A stretch of DNA of 60,319 nucleotides from Planctomycetota bacterium (GTDB lineage Bacteria; Planctomycetota; Planctomycetia; Pirellulales; PLA5). The stretch spans positions 1 through 60,319 of the forward strand of contig QEVJ01000014.1 of assembly GCA_003576845.1 (NCBI GenBank). Reading direction: 5' to 3'. Positions 18,818 through 30,000 of this stretch are shown in pieces. The notes below the pieces were generated by a model that worked only from the letters and a program-made list of their open reading frames with translations, searched no databases and was not told where the DNA came from. Both the position numbers and the translations under genes were made by a program. How positions within the stretch are numbered: position 1 is the first letter of the stretch; every line of letters starts with the position of its first letter.

Positions 18818-19261
18818 GTGCCAAAGATTCCTCGAACCTGGATGCCGTCGGCCGATTGGACGCCGCCGATCGGTTGGGCCGCCCCGCGTTGGGATACGGC
18901 GGAGCAAGCGAAGCACATGCCGTTCTACGATCGGGACGACTGGCCGGGAATCGTCGCAGAGACCAAGAATTTCCCGCCAACGGCTCGGTATTGGACTGGA
19001 TTGTCGCCGGCCGCCATTGAACAATTGGAAATGGAAACTGTCTGTGGCGCTGCCGCTGGCGGTCCGCCATTAGGTATTGAATTACGAATGACACCGCCGG
19101 GGAACAAGAAGCGATACCTTCGTGACGTCGGCAGTCTCGTTGGGGCCAGCGGAGGCGTCGAGACGACATGTATCTACGTCGAGTATCAAACGTGTGGTAG
19201 CGTGCACGGACGCCCGATCAATGATGCCGAAATCCGATTGAAGATGAGACACGAACCATGA
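18818..19261 (+). CDS. Hypothetical protein, first gene of an overlapping pair
   Basis: I do not recognise this 147-residue protein. It is Trp/Pro-rich at the N-terminus (PKIPRTWMPSADWTPPIGWA) and ends with a compact beta-rich segment (GGVETTCIYVEYQTCGSVHG). Its codon use is less GC-extreme than the neighbours. GTG 18818 is preferred over TTG 18785 because it precedes a more protein-like sequence. Its stop overlaps the start of the next gene (ATGA), so the two are translationally coupled. Size, composition and tight overlap are compatible with an effector/immunity or toxin/antidote pair, but no motif supports this. Confidence 0.6.
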   Translation: MPKIPRTWMPSADWTPPIGWAAPRWDTAEQAKHMPFYDRDDWPGIVAETKNFPPTARYWTGLSPAAIEQLEMETVCGAAAGGPPLGIELRMTPPGNKKRYLRDVGSLVGASGGVETTCIYVEYQTCGSVHGRPINDAEIRLKMRHEP

Positions 19262-19604
19262 CGCCAATTCCTCTCGACCTTCCCGCGTCCGCCCGAGTGT
19301 TGTTCAACAGCCTCTTCTCAACGCATGAACCGAGTTTGCTCGAACAAGGGTTAGTGTCGATCGTTCTCGACAACGGGCGCCATATCGACGTTAGTTGGCA
19401 CCCGGAACATGAATCGAGCGGCTGCTATTACCTGACGGTCTATGGCGAAAGCTGGGCGGAGACGATTCATTCCGCGACATTCGATAACGCTGAATCTGTC
19501 GCCGCGGCGGTCGCTCGCGCTGCGCGAGATTTCAGCGACAGCACACCACTCACGACGATCGCGCCAAGCGAGCTGCCGGTCGAACAATCGACCCGCGCCA
19601 ATCA

Positions 19605-19608
<4 letters not shown>
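19258..19608 (+). CDS. Hypothetical protein, second gene of an overlapping pair
   Basis: This 116-residue protein, ATG at 19258, overlaps the previous stop by 4 bases. It is acidic, with a predicted alpha/beta fold ([20 protein letters not shown], then [20 protein letters not shown]). No family is recognised. It ends convergently with acnA: its TAA (19606-19608) and the acnA stop share the palindrome TTAA at 19605-19608. The small acidic character would suit an immunity or antidote partner of the upstream protein. That is inference only. Confidence 0.6.
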
Positions 19609-22310
<2,702 letters not shown>

Positions 22311-22320
22311 GGGACGGGGG

Positions 22321-22456
22321 TTCGGATTCGGGATTCGGGATTCGGGTTTCGGGGAGTAATGGTGAGTAGTAAATGGTGAGTTGTGAATTGTGAACGACGT
22401 GCGTCGGCCGCAGGTCCGTTCACAACTTGCAAGTCACCATTTTCCATTCACAATTC
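22321..22456. repeat. Heptad arrays and imperfect hairpin between recQ and acnA
   Basis: A TTCGGGA array (22321-22352) is followed by heptads such as TGGTGAG and TTGTGAA. Bases 22371-22396 and 22417-22442 are an inverted repeat of 26 bp with 22 matches, separated by 20 bp. The right arm continues in heptad-like steps to about 22456. It lies upstream of acnA and downstream of recQ. Confidence 0.75.
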
Positions 22457-22524
22457 CCGTCATTGCGGCGAAAGGCCGCCGCCGCGGCAATTCTAGCTTT
22501 TCCGCTGCCCGTTGTCTGCCGCAA

Positions 22525-24825
22525 CTAGGCTTCGCTGCCGGTTGCGGCCAGGTGGGCGAGGACGATGCGAATTGCGTCGTACGACACCTTCTCGTCCAGA
22601 GCGACGAAGATCGGCTTGAGGTACTTCCGCCCCTCGCGCTCCGCCGCGACCGCCACTTGCCGGTAAATCTCGTCGTTGACCCAGGCCGACACGGACGGCG
22701 GCTGCGTCTCTTGGATATACTCGGCGAGGTAGTTCGTTACCGTGCGGTACGCGCGTCCCGTCTCCAGCACCACGTCGTCGAGCGACTTGCCTGCGCGGAA
22801 CAGCTCGAACGCCTTGACGACTTCCGGGTTGCGGGTGCGGCGTTTGGGAGGCGCGGGTTCATCGTGAACCTTGAATCGGTCGTCGTCGCTGGACGTCGCC
22901 GGCGGGATGTCGCGCGAGAGGCCGTGCAAACGGCAGTGCTCGTCCAGCGTCTTCCAGACTGCCTCGCCATACTGCGCGAGCTTCGATTCACCAATGCCGT
23001 ACACGCGGCGAAGCCCTTCGTAGGTGCTCGGCCGTCGGCGCGCGAGATCGCGCAGGCAAGCGTCGCTGAACACGACAAACGGCGCGACGCCGATCTCTTC
23101 GGCCAGGCCGCGGCGCATCGAACGCAGCGTTTCGAACAGGTCGCGGTCGACGCCGGACCACGATTCGATTTCGGCCCGCGAGCGTTTCGACGGGACGCTT
23201 GCCGTCTCGGCAGCTTCCACGAGGTCCAGGCCCCGCTTGCGGCGCTTACGGCGTTTTTCTTCCGCGAACAGGCGCACCGTCCGCTCGTTGCGCATTACTT
23301 CCCACGACCGTTCGTTGAGCTTCAGGAGCGGGAAGTCGCCCGTCTCGTCGGTTTCGCGCACGAGAACGTTTTGCGCGAGCAATTGGTCGATGAATCCGCG
23401 AAGTTCCTTGACCGAATGCTCGCGGAGCAACCCGAACGTGCTGAGTTGATCGTGCCGCCGCCGCTGGATGTCGTCCTTTGACTCGCCGCGGAGCACGCTG
23501 ACGACATACATCGCGCCATACCGCTGATCGAGCCGCGCCACGCACGACAATATCTTGCGGGCAATCGTCTGGCTCTCGGCGTGCGGCTCGCGGCCGTCGA
23601 GACACACGTCGCAGGCCTGGCAATTCTCTTTGTCGAACGTCTGGCCGAAATATTCGACGAGCGAGCGATGCCGGCACCGCGTCGGCCGGCAGAAGTTCTC
23701 CATGTCGTCGATGTGCCGCCGCACGTTGCGGATATAAGCCGGATCGACGGGCGTTTCCGACTCGCCGACCGACTTTTCGAGCAGGTTGCGCCAGAGCATT
23801 GCATCCGCGCCGGAGTAGAACAGCACGCATTCGGCTTCGAGTCCGTCGCGGCCGGCACGACCCGTCTCTTGCTGATAGTGCTCGATCGACTTCGGCATTC
23901 CGGTGTGGAGCACGAATCGCACGTTCGAGCGGTCGATGCCCATGCCGAAGGCGACCGTGGCCACGACGAGATCGCAGCGCTCGGCGCGGAATGCGTCTTG
24001 GGTCTTCTTGCGCGAGGGCGGCGTCATTCCGGCGTGATAAGGCATGGCGTCGATGCCGACCGATTTGAGGTGCAGCACCATATCGTCGACGTCGCGGCGA
24101 CGGATGCAGTAGATGATCCCGGCGTCGCCGCCCGGCTTTCCCGTGTTGTGCCGACGGAGCACGTCGACGACCTGCCCGTAAACATCCTGGCGATAGTGGA
24201 CGCGATAGGCGAGATTCGGCCGGTCGAAGTCGCCGACGAGCACGGCGGCATTGCGGAGCTTGAGCGAGGCCACGATGTCGTCGCGGACCAGCTTCGTCGC
24301 CGTCGCGGTAAAGGCATGAAGCGAGGCATCGGGAAAGGCGGCTCGCAATTCGCTGAGCAACCGATACTCGGGCCGAAAGTCGTGGCCCCAATGGCTGATG
24401 CAATGCGCTTCGTCGATGGCGATCGTGCGGATGTCGATTTGGGCGAGCATCCGGCGAAACGATGGAAGCGCCAACCGCTCCGGCGAGCAATACAAAAGCC
24501 GCAAGCGCCCGGCGACCAGCTCCTGCTCGATGTCGCTTGCTTCTTCGGGAGACAGCGAGCTGTTTAGGGCGGCCGCGGCGATGCCACTGGCGCGGAGCGC
24601 ATCGACCTGGTCCTTCATCAGCGAGATGAGCGGCGAGACAACGACGGTCACCGCGTCGCTGACCACGGCCGGGGCCTGATAGCAAAGCGACTTGCCACCG
24701 CCGGTGGGGAGCACGACGAGCGAATCGCGATGGGCGAGCACCGCCTCGATCGCCTCGCGCTGCAGCGGCCGCAGCGAGCGGAACCCCCAGTGACGGGCGA
24801 CGGCGGCGAGGAGTGCGTCGAGCAT
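22525..24825 (-). CDS. recQ: ATP-dependent DNA helicase RecQ
   Basis: This 766-residue 3'-5' helicase of recombination and repair has Walker A VLPTGGGKSLCYQ, DEAH box IDEAHCISHWGHDFRPEYR, FTATATKLVRDDI and motif VI HYQQETGRAGRDG. Next are the zinc-binding Cys cluster (CRPTRCRHRS ... CQACDVC), the winged-helix RQC domain and an HRDC domain (VFSDACLRDLARRRPSTYEG). A C-terminal HTH-like extension (FRAGKSLDDVVLETGRAYRT) follows. All catalytic motifs are intact. ATG 24825 is immediately before LDALLAAVARHWGF, the usual RecQ start. It is divergent from the feo operon. Confidence 0.97.
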   Translation of the reverse strand: MLDALLAAVARHWGFRSLRPLQREAIEAVLAHRDSLVVLPTGGGKSLCYQAPAVVSDAVTVVVSPLISLMKDQVDALRASGIAAAALNSSLSPEEASDIEQELVAGRLRLLYCSPERLALPSFRRMLAQIDIRTIAIDEAHCISHWGHDFRPEYRLLSELRAAFPDASLHAFTATATKLVRDDIVASLKLRNAAVLVGDFDRPNLAYRVHYRQDVYGQVVDVLRRHNTGKPGGDAGIIYCIRRRDVDDMVLHLKSVGIDAMPYHAGMTPPSRKKTQDAFRAERCDLVVATVAFGMGIDRSNVRFVLHTGMPKSIEHYQQETGRAGRDGLEAECVLFYSGADAMLWRNLLEKSVGESETPVDPAYIRNVRRHIDDMENFCRPTRCRHRSLVEYFGQTFDKENCQACDVCLDGREPHAESQTIARKILSCVARLDQRYGAMYVVSVLRGESKDDIQRRRHDQLSTFGLLREHSVKELRGFIDQLLAQNVLVRETDETGDFPLLKLNERSWEVMRNERTVRLFAEEKRRKRRKRGLDLVEAAETASVPSKRSRAEIESWSGVDRDLFETLRSMRRGLAEEIGVAPFVVFSDACLRDLARRRPSTYEGLRRVYGIGESKLAQYGEAVWKTLDEHCRLHGLSRDIPPATSSDDDRFKVHDEPAPPKRRTRNPEVVKAFELFRAGKSLDDVVLETGRAYRTVTNYLAEYIQETQPPSVSAWVNDEIYRQVAVAAEREGRKYLKPIFVALDEKVSYDAIRIVLAHLAATGSEA

Positions 24826-24916
24826 GACGGCGGGGGAGAAGTGGATCGTGGGAGGTGGGCAGAAATCTCGGAATCAGCAATTCGCCGGGCCTTTCCAAAC
24901 TAGCAAAAACGGCGGG

Positions 24917-24953
24917 GAGCCGCACGGAGTGAGAAACTTCCGTGGTGCGGCTC
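24917..24953. other. Strong hairpin between recQ and feoA
   Basis: GAGCCGCAC (24917-24925) pairs with GTGCGGCTC (24945-24953). The inner bases GGA and TCC also pair, leaving a three-base bulge. It ends one base before the -35 of the feo promoter. It could act as a terminator-like barrier between the divergent genes or bind a regulator. Confidence 0.5.
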
Positions 24954-25006
24954 TTGAAGCGGACGTGGCGTTTCGCTAGAATTGAACGTTGTGAGAATGA
25001 GTCTCA
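24954..25006 (+). promoter_or_regulatory. feoAAB promoter with Fur-type operator
   Basis: TTGAAG (24954-24959) and TAGAAT (24977-24982) are spaced by 17 bp. Just downstream is TGAGAATGAGTCTCA (24992-25006). It fits the 7-1-7 inverted-repeat form of Fur-family boxes with a single mismatch between the arms (TGAGAAT / AGTCTCA). Placement at the expected transcription start argues for iron-dependent repression by blocking polymerase. Confidence 0.7.
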
Positions 25007-25087
25007 ATTGCCGGCTGGCTATGCGGCGCTTTTAGACTGTCTCGTTCGTCCCGTCGCCCGTTCCGTACTTGCCATTGGGGCCACCCC

Positions 25088-25369
25088 ATGCACGACGTCT
25101 TGCCGCTGGGTTGTTTGACTGCCGGTACAGCGGGCGAAATCGCCGAAATCATTGGACGTTCGGACCACGTCCATCGGCTCCGCGAAATGGGCTTGGCCAG
25201 CGGCGTCCGCGTCGAAGTCGTCCAGAGCGGATCGCCCTGCATCATTCGCGTGAACGGCCATCGGCTGTGTTTTCGCGACTGCGAAACGATGGGCGTGCTG
25301 GTGCGAACGGCTGGGGCGACGTGCGTGGAAACCGCTCCGGTCGCCGCGCCCACGGCCGTGGGTTATTAG
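25088..25369 (+). CDS. feoA: Ferrous iron transport protein A (first copy)
   Basis: This 93-residue cytoplasmic SH3-like protein assists FeoB. It shows the FeoA pattern: LTAGTAGEIAEIIG, HRLREMGLASGVRVEVVQSG, then PCIIRVNGHRLCFRDCETMGVLV. ATG 25088 is preceded by a weak GGGGCC segment. It is first in a feoA-feoA-feoB operon, 32 bp ahead of the second feoA, and controlled by the Fur-type promoter at 24954-25006. It has a short extra C-terminal tail rich in Ala/Thr. Confidence 0.93.
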   Translation: MHDVLPLGCLTAGTAGEIAEIIGRSDHVHRLREMGLASGVRVEVVQSGSPCIIRVNGHRLCFRDCETMGVLVRTAGATCVETAPVAAPTAVGY

Positions 25370-25401
25370 ATTGGCCGAGCAATGTCGAGAGCGTGGGCGC
25401 C

Positions 25402-25629
25402 ATGTCGCTTCTATCCGACTTACCCATCGGCGGCCGGGCGAAGGTAATCGGCGTTGCCGGGGCGGACAGCGTCGGCGTCCGGCTGTTGGAAATGGGTCTC
25501 ATTCCCGGCGTGGAAGTCCACTTGCTTGGCACGGCGCCGTTGGGGGATCCGCTTGAATTCGAGCTGCGCGGTTACCGGCTGAGCCTGCGACGCTCGGAGG
25601 CGGCCCGCGTCGAGGTCGAGGTCGACTAG
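25402..25629 (+). CDS. feoA: Ferrous iron transport protein A (second copy)
   Basis: This 75-residue FeoA paralogue starts at ATG 25402. It has SLLSDLPIGGRAKVIGVAGA, VRLLEMGLIPGVEVHLLGTA and the ending PLEFELRGYRLSLRRSEAAR. It is clearly diverged from the first copy, so it is not a recent duplication. It lies in the same operon, 215 bp ahead of feoB. Two FeoA domains per FeoB are common in several phyla, and their division of labour is unknown. Confidence 0.92.
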   Translation: MSLLSDLPIGGRAKVIGVAGADSVGVRLLEMGLIPGVEVHLLGTAPLGDPLEFELRGYRLSLRRSEAARVEVEVD

Positions 25630-25844
25630 GAAATGGGGCGCCACTGCTGGCTTGTTCAGCGGTGCGATTCGCGAGGCAAGCTCAAACGGCAACGCTCACG
25701 GTTGGACAAGCCGGCAATGGCGCCCAGCGCCAAAATCAAAGCGAAGATGTGACAATGCACTCGTAGGACGCGAATCGCCTTGCCGATCGTGCCACAAAGT
25801 GACTCCTCGGCGAACGGATTCGCTTCCTGCAACCGCCAGTCGAC

Positions 25845-28127
25845 ATGGAAACCGCGTCCCACATCGCTCATTCGCCCGCTAAGGCGCTCACGGTCGCCCT
25901 CGTCGGCAACCCGAACACGGGCAAGTCGACGGTGTTCACGGCTCTGGCCGGCGTGCGACAACGCGTGGGCAATTATCCGGGCGTCACCGTTGAGAAGAAA
26001 ATCGGCCGCGCGAACCTATCCGGGCGGGTGGTCGATCTGATCGACTTGCCGGGCACGTATAGCCTCGCGCCGCGTTCGCCGGACGAAATGGTAACCGTCG
26101 ACGTGTTGCTCGGCCGGCAGGCAGATACGGTCCGGCCCGATTCGGTGCTGTGCATCGTCGATGCAAGCAACCTGGAACGGAACCTCTACCTCGTCAGCCA
26201 GGCATTGGAACTGGGACTTCCGACGGTCGTCGTGCTTACGATGGTCGATCTTGCGGAAGCCCGCGGCATTCACGTCGACGCCGCGCGTCTCGCGCGGCAA
26301 CTGGGCGTGCCGGTGGTGCCCATCGCGGCCCATCGGCGGAAAGGACTCGAACCGTTGCGGGCGGCACTGACGAAGGCCATCGACTCGCCGCGAAGGAGCG
26401 ACGCCAGCCCGTTCTCGGCCGAGTTTCAGCGCGAAGTCAACGATCTCCACGTGCGGCTGAACGTCGGCGGCGGCAACACGCCGCGGTTTCTCGCCGAACG
26501 GCTGCTGCTCGATACGAGCGGCTACATCGAAGGCGATTTGCTGCGTCCCGAAGACCGAGCGACGCGCGAAGCCCTCGCCGCGGCGCGGAAGCGGCTCGCC
26601 GACGCCGGACAACCCGTACCCGCCGTCGAAGCCATCGCGCGATATGGCTGGGCGGCGAAAGTGCTCGACAGGGTCGTGACGCGCCAAACCACTTCCGCAA
26701 CGACGCTCAGCGACCGCATCGACCGCGTGCTGTGTCACAAAGTGCTCGGCGTGCTGATCTTCATCGCGCTGATGTTCGTGATGTTTCAGTCGATCTTCTC
26801 TTGGGCGGCGCCGGCCATGGACGCGATTGACGCGGCGAAGTCGGCGCTGGTTGAATGGATCGAAGGCGCGTCGGGAGAGCCATTGATGGAAGACGGCCCG
26901 CTCCGGTCGCTGATTACCAGCGGCATGATCGAAGGCGTCGGCAGCGTGCTGATTTTTCTGCCGCAGATTCTGATTCTGTTTACGTTCATCGCGATTCTGG
27001 AAGATTGCGGGTACATGGCCCGCGCCGCGTATTTGATGGACAAGCTCATGGCCCCGATCGGCTTGAGCGGCAAGTCGTTCATTCCGCTGCTTTCGTCGTT
27101 CGCCTGCGCGATTCCCGGCGTCATGGCGGCCCGGGTGATCGAGAACCGCCGCGATCGGCTGCTCACGATTCTCGTCGCACCCTTGATGAGCTGCTCGGCG
27201 CGGCTTCCGGTATACACGCTGCTGATTGCGGCGTTCATCCCGGGCACGCTGCTGATTGGCACAACATTCGGCGACTGGGAAATCGGCATCGGCCTGCAGG
27301 GCGCGGCGATGTTTGCAATGTACCTGGTTGGGATCGTTGCGGCCGTGTCGATGACGCTCGTGTTCCGCCGCACGATTCTCAAGGGAGAGACGCCGCCGTT
27401 CGTGATGGAACTGCCGAGTTACAAGATGCCCTCGCTGCGCGTCGTCGTATCGCGGGTCGTCGATCGCGGCTGGGCGTTCGTGCGCCGCGCGGGTACGCTG
27501 ATCTTCGCCGTCATGGTTCTCGTCTGGGCGGCGACGTACTATCCGCGGCTCGATACGGAAGAAAGCCGCACGCTCCTCGCCGAGCAAACGGAACTCGAAA
27601 CGAAAATTGCCGCGCTCGCCGGCGCCGGTCGAGAAGAATCGCCCGAGTACGCGGCGCTCGCCGAGCGGCACGACGAAATCGATAAGCACCTCGCGGGCGA
27701 GCAAGTGCGAAACAGCTATCTCGGCCGCGCGGGACACTGGATCGAGCCGGTGGTCGAGCCGCTCGGTTGGGACTGGCGGATCGGATGCGCGGCGATTGCC
27801 TCGTTTCCGGCCCGCGAGGTGATCGTCGGCACGCTGGGCGTGCTTTACGACCTCGGCGCGGAAGAAGACGAAGCGTCCGACACGCTCCGCGAAAAGCTCC
27901 AAAACGCCACGTGGGACGGGACCGGCGAAAAGGTCTACGGTGTTCCCGTCGCGCTATCGATCATGGTGTTCTTCGCGCTCTGCTGCCAGTGTGCGGCGAC
28001 ACTCGCGGTCATCAAGCGGGAGACGAACTCGTGGCGGTGGCCCGCATTCACGTTCGCCTATATGACGACGCTCGCCTATTTCGCGGCGATGTCGACGTAT
28101 CAGGTTGCGTCGCGCGCGCTCGGCTGA
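25845..28127 (+). CDS. feoB: Ferrous iron transporter B
   Basis: This 760-residue inner-membrane Fe2+ permease has an N-terminal GTPase. G1 is GNPNTGKST (21-29), G3 is DLPGTYSL and G4 appears as TMVDLAEA. It is followed by the Feo-B helical domain and two Gate regions (LPQILILFTFIAILEDCGYM; SCSARLPVYTLLIAAF with the conserved Cys). A charged coil around 580-620 (EEIARTL-type, Glu/Leu-rich) lies between transmembrane segments, and the protein ends with helices including FFALCCQCAATLAVIKRE. ATG 25845 is close to the G domain, as in the family. Last gene of the iron operon. Confidence 0.97.
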   Translation: METASHIAHSPAKALTVALVGNPNTGKSTVFTALAGVRQRVGNYPGVTVEKKIGRANLSGRVVDLIDLPGTYSLAPRSPDEMVTVDVLLGRQADTVRPDSVLCIVDASNLERNLYLVSQALELGLPTVVVLTMVDLAEARGIHVDAARLARQLGVPVVPIAAHRRKGLEPLRAALTKAIDSPRRSDASPFSAEFQREVNDLHVRLNVGGGNTPRFLAERLLLDTSGYIEGDLLRPEDRATREALAAARKRLADAGQPVPAVEAIARYGWAAKVLDRVVTRQTTSATTLSDRIDRVLCHKVLGVLIFIALMFVMFQSIFSWAAPAMDAIDAAKSALVEWIEGASGEPLMEDGPLRSLITSGMIEGVGSVLIFLPQILILFTFIAILEDCGYMARAAYLMDKLMAPIGLSGKSFIPLLSSFACAIPGVMAARVIENRRDRLLTILVAPLMSCSARLPVYTLLIAAFIPGTLLIGTTFGDWEIGIGLQGAAMFAMYLVGIVAAVSMTLVFRRTILKGETPPFVMELPSYKMPSLRVVVSRVVDRGWAFVRRAGTLIFAVMVLVWAATYYPRLDTEESRTLLAEQTELETKIAALAGAGREESPEYAALAERHDEIDKHLAGEQVRNSYLGRAGHWIEPVVEPLGWDWRIGCAAIASFPAREVIVGTLGVLYDLGAEEDEASDTLREKLQNATWDGTGEKVYGVPVALSIMVFFALCCQCAATLAVIKRETNSWRWPAFTFAYMTTLAYFAAMSTYQVASRALG

Positions 28128-28207
28128 CCGCTGACCATACGGAAAAAACTGGGATTTCGGTGACATCCCTCGGGCGGAAACTTTGCAACGACTTTGCTTT
28201 TTTTCGC

Positions 28208-28235
28208 TTGCCAAGCTGCGTTGTGCGATTAAGCT
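28208..28235 (+). promoter_or_regulatory. Possible promoter of the PEP-CTERM gene
   Basis: TTGCCA (28208-28213) and TAAGCT (28230-28235) are separated by 16 bp in an AT-richer stretch upstream of the surface-protein gene. Assigned by similarity to the consensus only. Confidence 0.35.
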
Positions 28236-28316
28236 AACGAATTGGTACGATTCTCACAGACCGGCCTGCGTCGACGCGCGGGCGGTTTACTGGATTGGCA
28301 ACAAGGATCACCGCTA

Positions 28317-29459
28317 ATGACTTTCTCTCGCATTGGCTTTCTTCTGGCGCTTGCCGGCGCGATGTTCGTCGGCAATTCGGCGCGGGCCGTAGACCTGCTG
28401 GCGCCCAGCGACGCGATCGTTCCGATCGACCTCGATATCCCAACCACCGCGAGCAGCTATCCCGGCGCCGAAGGCCCGGCGAACATGTTCGACGGCAACA
28501 GCGGCACGAAGTACCTCAACTTCGGCGAAGTCAACTCGGGCTTTATCGTCACGCCATCCATTGGATTGACGCTCACCCAGAGCGTGCAGTTTACGACGGC
28601 GAACGACGCGCCCGAACGCGACCCGATGACTTGGGCGCTTTACGGGACGAACGATGCCATCGCCAGCGGCGACAACAGTTCCGGAAGCCTGGAAGCCTGG
28701 ACGTTGATCGCGACGGGAGCGACGGGACTATCGACGAACCGCTTCGAGACCGGTCCGGTTCAGTCGTTCTTCAACGACGAACCGTACCTCTCGTACAAGA
28801 TGCTGTTCCCGACGGTCCGCAACGCGGCGACGGCGAATTCGATGCAGGTCGCGGAAGTTCAGTTGTTTCAGGAATCCAACGGTACGGTACCCAATATCTT
28901 CCCGGGCGATCCCGTGCTGGCTATTCATCAAGCCACGCTGTCGAGCAGTTCTCCCGGCGGAGAGCAGGCCCCTAACGCCATCGACGGCAACTCGGGCACG
29001 AAGTACCTGAACTTTGGCGAGGACGATTCCGGTTTCATCGTGACGCCGAGCATTGGTTCGCAGACAATCGTCAACAGTTTCACGATGACCACGGCCAACG
29101 ACGCAACGGAACGCGATCCGGCGAGTTGGGAGCTTTACGGCACGAACGACCCGATCACCAGCGAAGCCCACAGCCGCGGCATTGCCGAAAACTGGGTCCT
29201 GATCGACTCGGGAACGATCGACTTGCCGATGGCTCGCTTCACGACGAGCGACCCCATCGCGGTCGACGGCAATACGCCGTATTCGTCGTATCGCCTGACG
29301 TTCCCGAGCGTCCGCAACGGCGCCGCGGCGAACTCGATGCAGATTGCCGACGTGCAGTTCCAAGGCTCGGTGGTTCCGGAACCGTCGACGTGGGCGCTCG
29401 CGGCGATGGGATTGCTCGGTCTCGGCATGATCCGACGTCGTCGAGCCGGCGGGCGATAG
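28317..29459 (+). CDS. PEP-CTERM protein with two discoidin-like repeats
   Basis: This 380-residue exported protein has a signal peptide (MTFSRIGFLLALAGAMFVGN) and two tandem homologous modules of about 150 residues. Each begins SSYPGAEGPANMFDGNSGTK / SSSPGGEQAPNAIDGNSGTK and contains a YLNFGE...SGFIVTPSIG run, then ERDPMTWALYGTND / ERDPASWELYGTND. This resembles F5/8-type carbohydrate-binding folds. The C-terminus is a classical PEP-CTERM sorting tail (VVPEPSTWALAAMGLLGLGM, then RRRR), so surface anchoring through exosortase is expected. ATG 28317 follows AAGGA. A hairpin terminator lies just after the stop. Confidence 0.9.
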   Translation: MTFSRIGFLLALAGAMFVGNSARAVDLLAPSDAIVPIDLDIPTTASSYPGAEGPANMFDGNSGTKYLNFGEVNSGFIVTPSIGLTLTQSVQFTTANDAPERDPMTWALYGTNDAIASGDNSSGSLEAWTLIATGATGLSTNRFETGPVQSFFNDEPYLSYKMLFPTVRNAATANSMQVAEVQLFQESNGTVPNIFPGDPVLAIHQATLSSSSPGGEQAPNAIDGNSGTKYLNFGEDDSGFIVTPSIGSQTIVNSFTMTTANDATERDPASWELYGTNDPITSEAHSRGIAENWVLIDSGTIDLPMARFTTSDPIAVDGNTPYSSYRLTFPSVRNGAAANSMQIADVQFQGSVVPEPSTWALAAMGLLGLGMIRRRRAGGR

Positions 29460-29479
29460 AGCGTCGAATGCAAAACAAG

Positions 29480-29522
29480 AGCGGCGGTTGTCGAACTCTC
29501 GGCACCCGCCGCTTCTTATTTA
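29480..29522 (+). terminator. Putative rho-independent terminator
   Basis: AGCGGCGG (29480-29487) and CCGCCGCT (29506-29513) form an 8-bp stem followed by TCTTATTT, 20 bp after the PEP-CTERM stop codon. Confidence 0.5.
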
Positions 29523-29560
29523 CCGTTTACGATTTGCCGTTTTGCGATGCGCCATTCGAA
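29519..29560. repeat. 7-bp-period array
   Basis: Successive heptads TTTACCG, TTTACGA, TTTGCCG, TTTTGCG, ATGCGCC fill the gap between the terminator and the stop of the next gene, with no inverted copy nearby. Confidence 0.6.
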
Positions 29561-29565
29561 GGCAG

Positions 29566-29871
29566 TCAGCCGCGAAATCGCGACGCCGCCCGGGCCGCAC
29601 CGATCGAATGAACCATTTGCATTACGTCGTAGGCCGTGAGTTCGCAGAGTAGCTGCGTGACTTTCTGGTGCTGCGCGTCGGAGAGTTGCGGCTCGACCTC
29701 CCGCATCAGGGCGACGACGCGGGATTCCTGTTCGGCGAGCTCCGCATCGTCGATGCGTCCGTCGGCCATCGCGGCGATGAACGTGTCGAGGCGTTGTGCT
29801 TGTTGCGCAATCAAAGGCGTGTTCGCGTCGTCGTCGAGCCAACTGGATCGCGCGGGAGTCGCCGCGGACAT
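29566..29871 (-). CDS. Hypothetical small helical protein
   Basis: This 101-residue acidic, Ala/Gln-rich protein is probably all-helical (for example DTFIAAMADGRIDDAELAEQ, then ESRVVALMREVEPQLSDAQH). It resembles planctomycete proteins of unknown function, and the DGRIDDAEL stretch recalls an EF-hand or TerB-like loop without being canonical. ATG 29871 has AGGA 8 nt upstream, which decides it over 29892. No transmembrane or export signal. Function not inferred. Confidence 0.65.
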   Translation of the reverse strand: MSAATPARSSWLDDDANTPLIAQQAQRLDTFIAAMADGRIDDAELAEQESRVVALMREVEPQLSDAQHQKVTQLLCELTAYDVMQMVHSIGAARAASRFRG

Positions 29872-30000
29872 GGTGGAATCCTCCGGGTCCAATGGGATGA
29901 CTTTTCGATAAAGCCAACGGTACGCCGGCAGCTTGCACCCGTCAATCCGACGCCGACAGACTGCTAGCCGCGGCGTCTGATCGAAAGAACGCCGCGAACG

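Noticed and set aside
24917-24953. Group II intron domain V
   Set aside because: GAGCCG...CGGCTC resembles domain V superficially, but the length and bulge differ and there is no reverse transcriptase or intron body.
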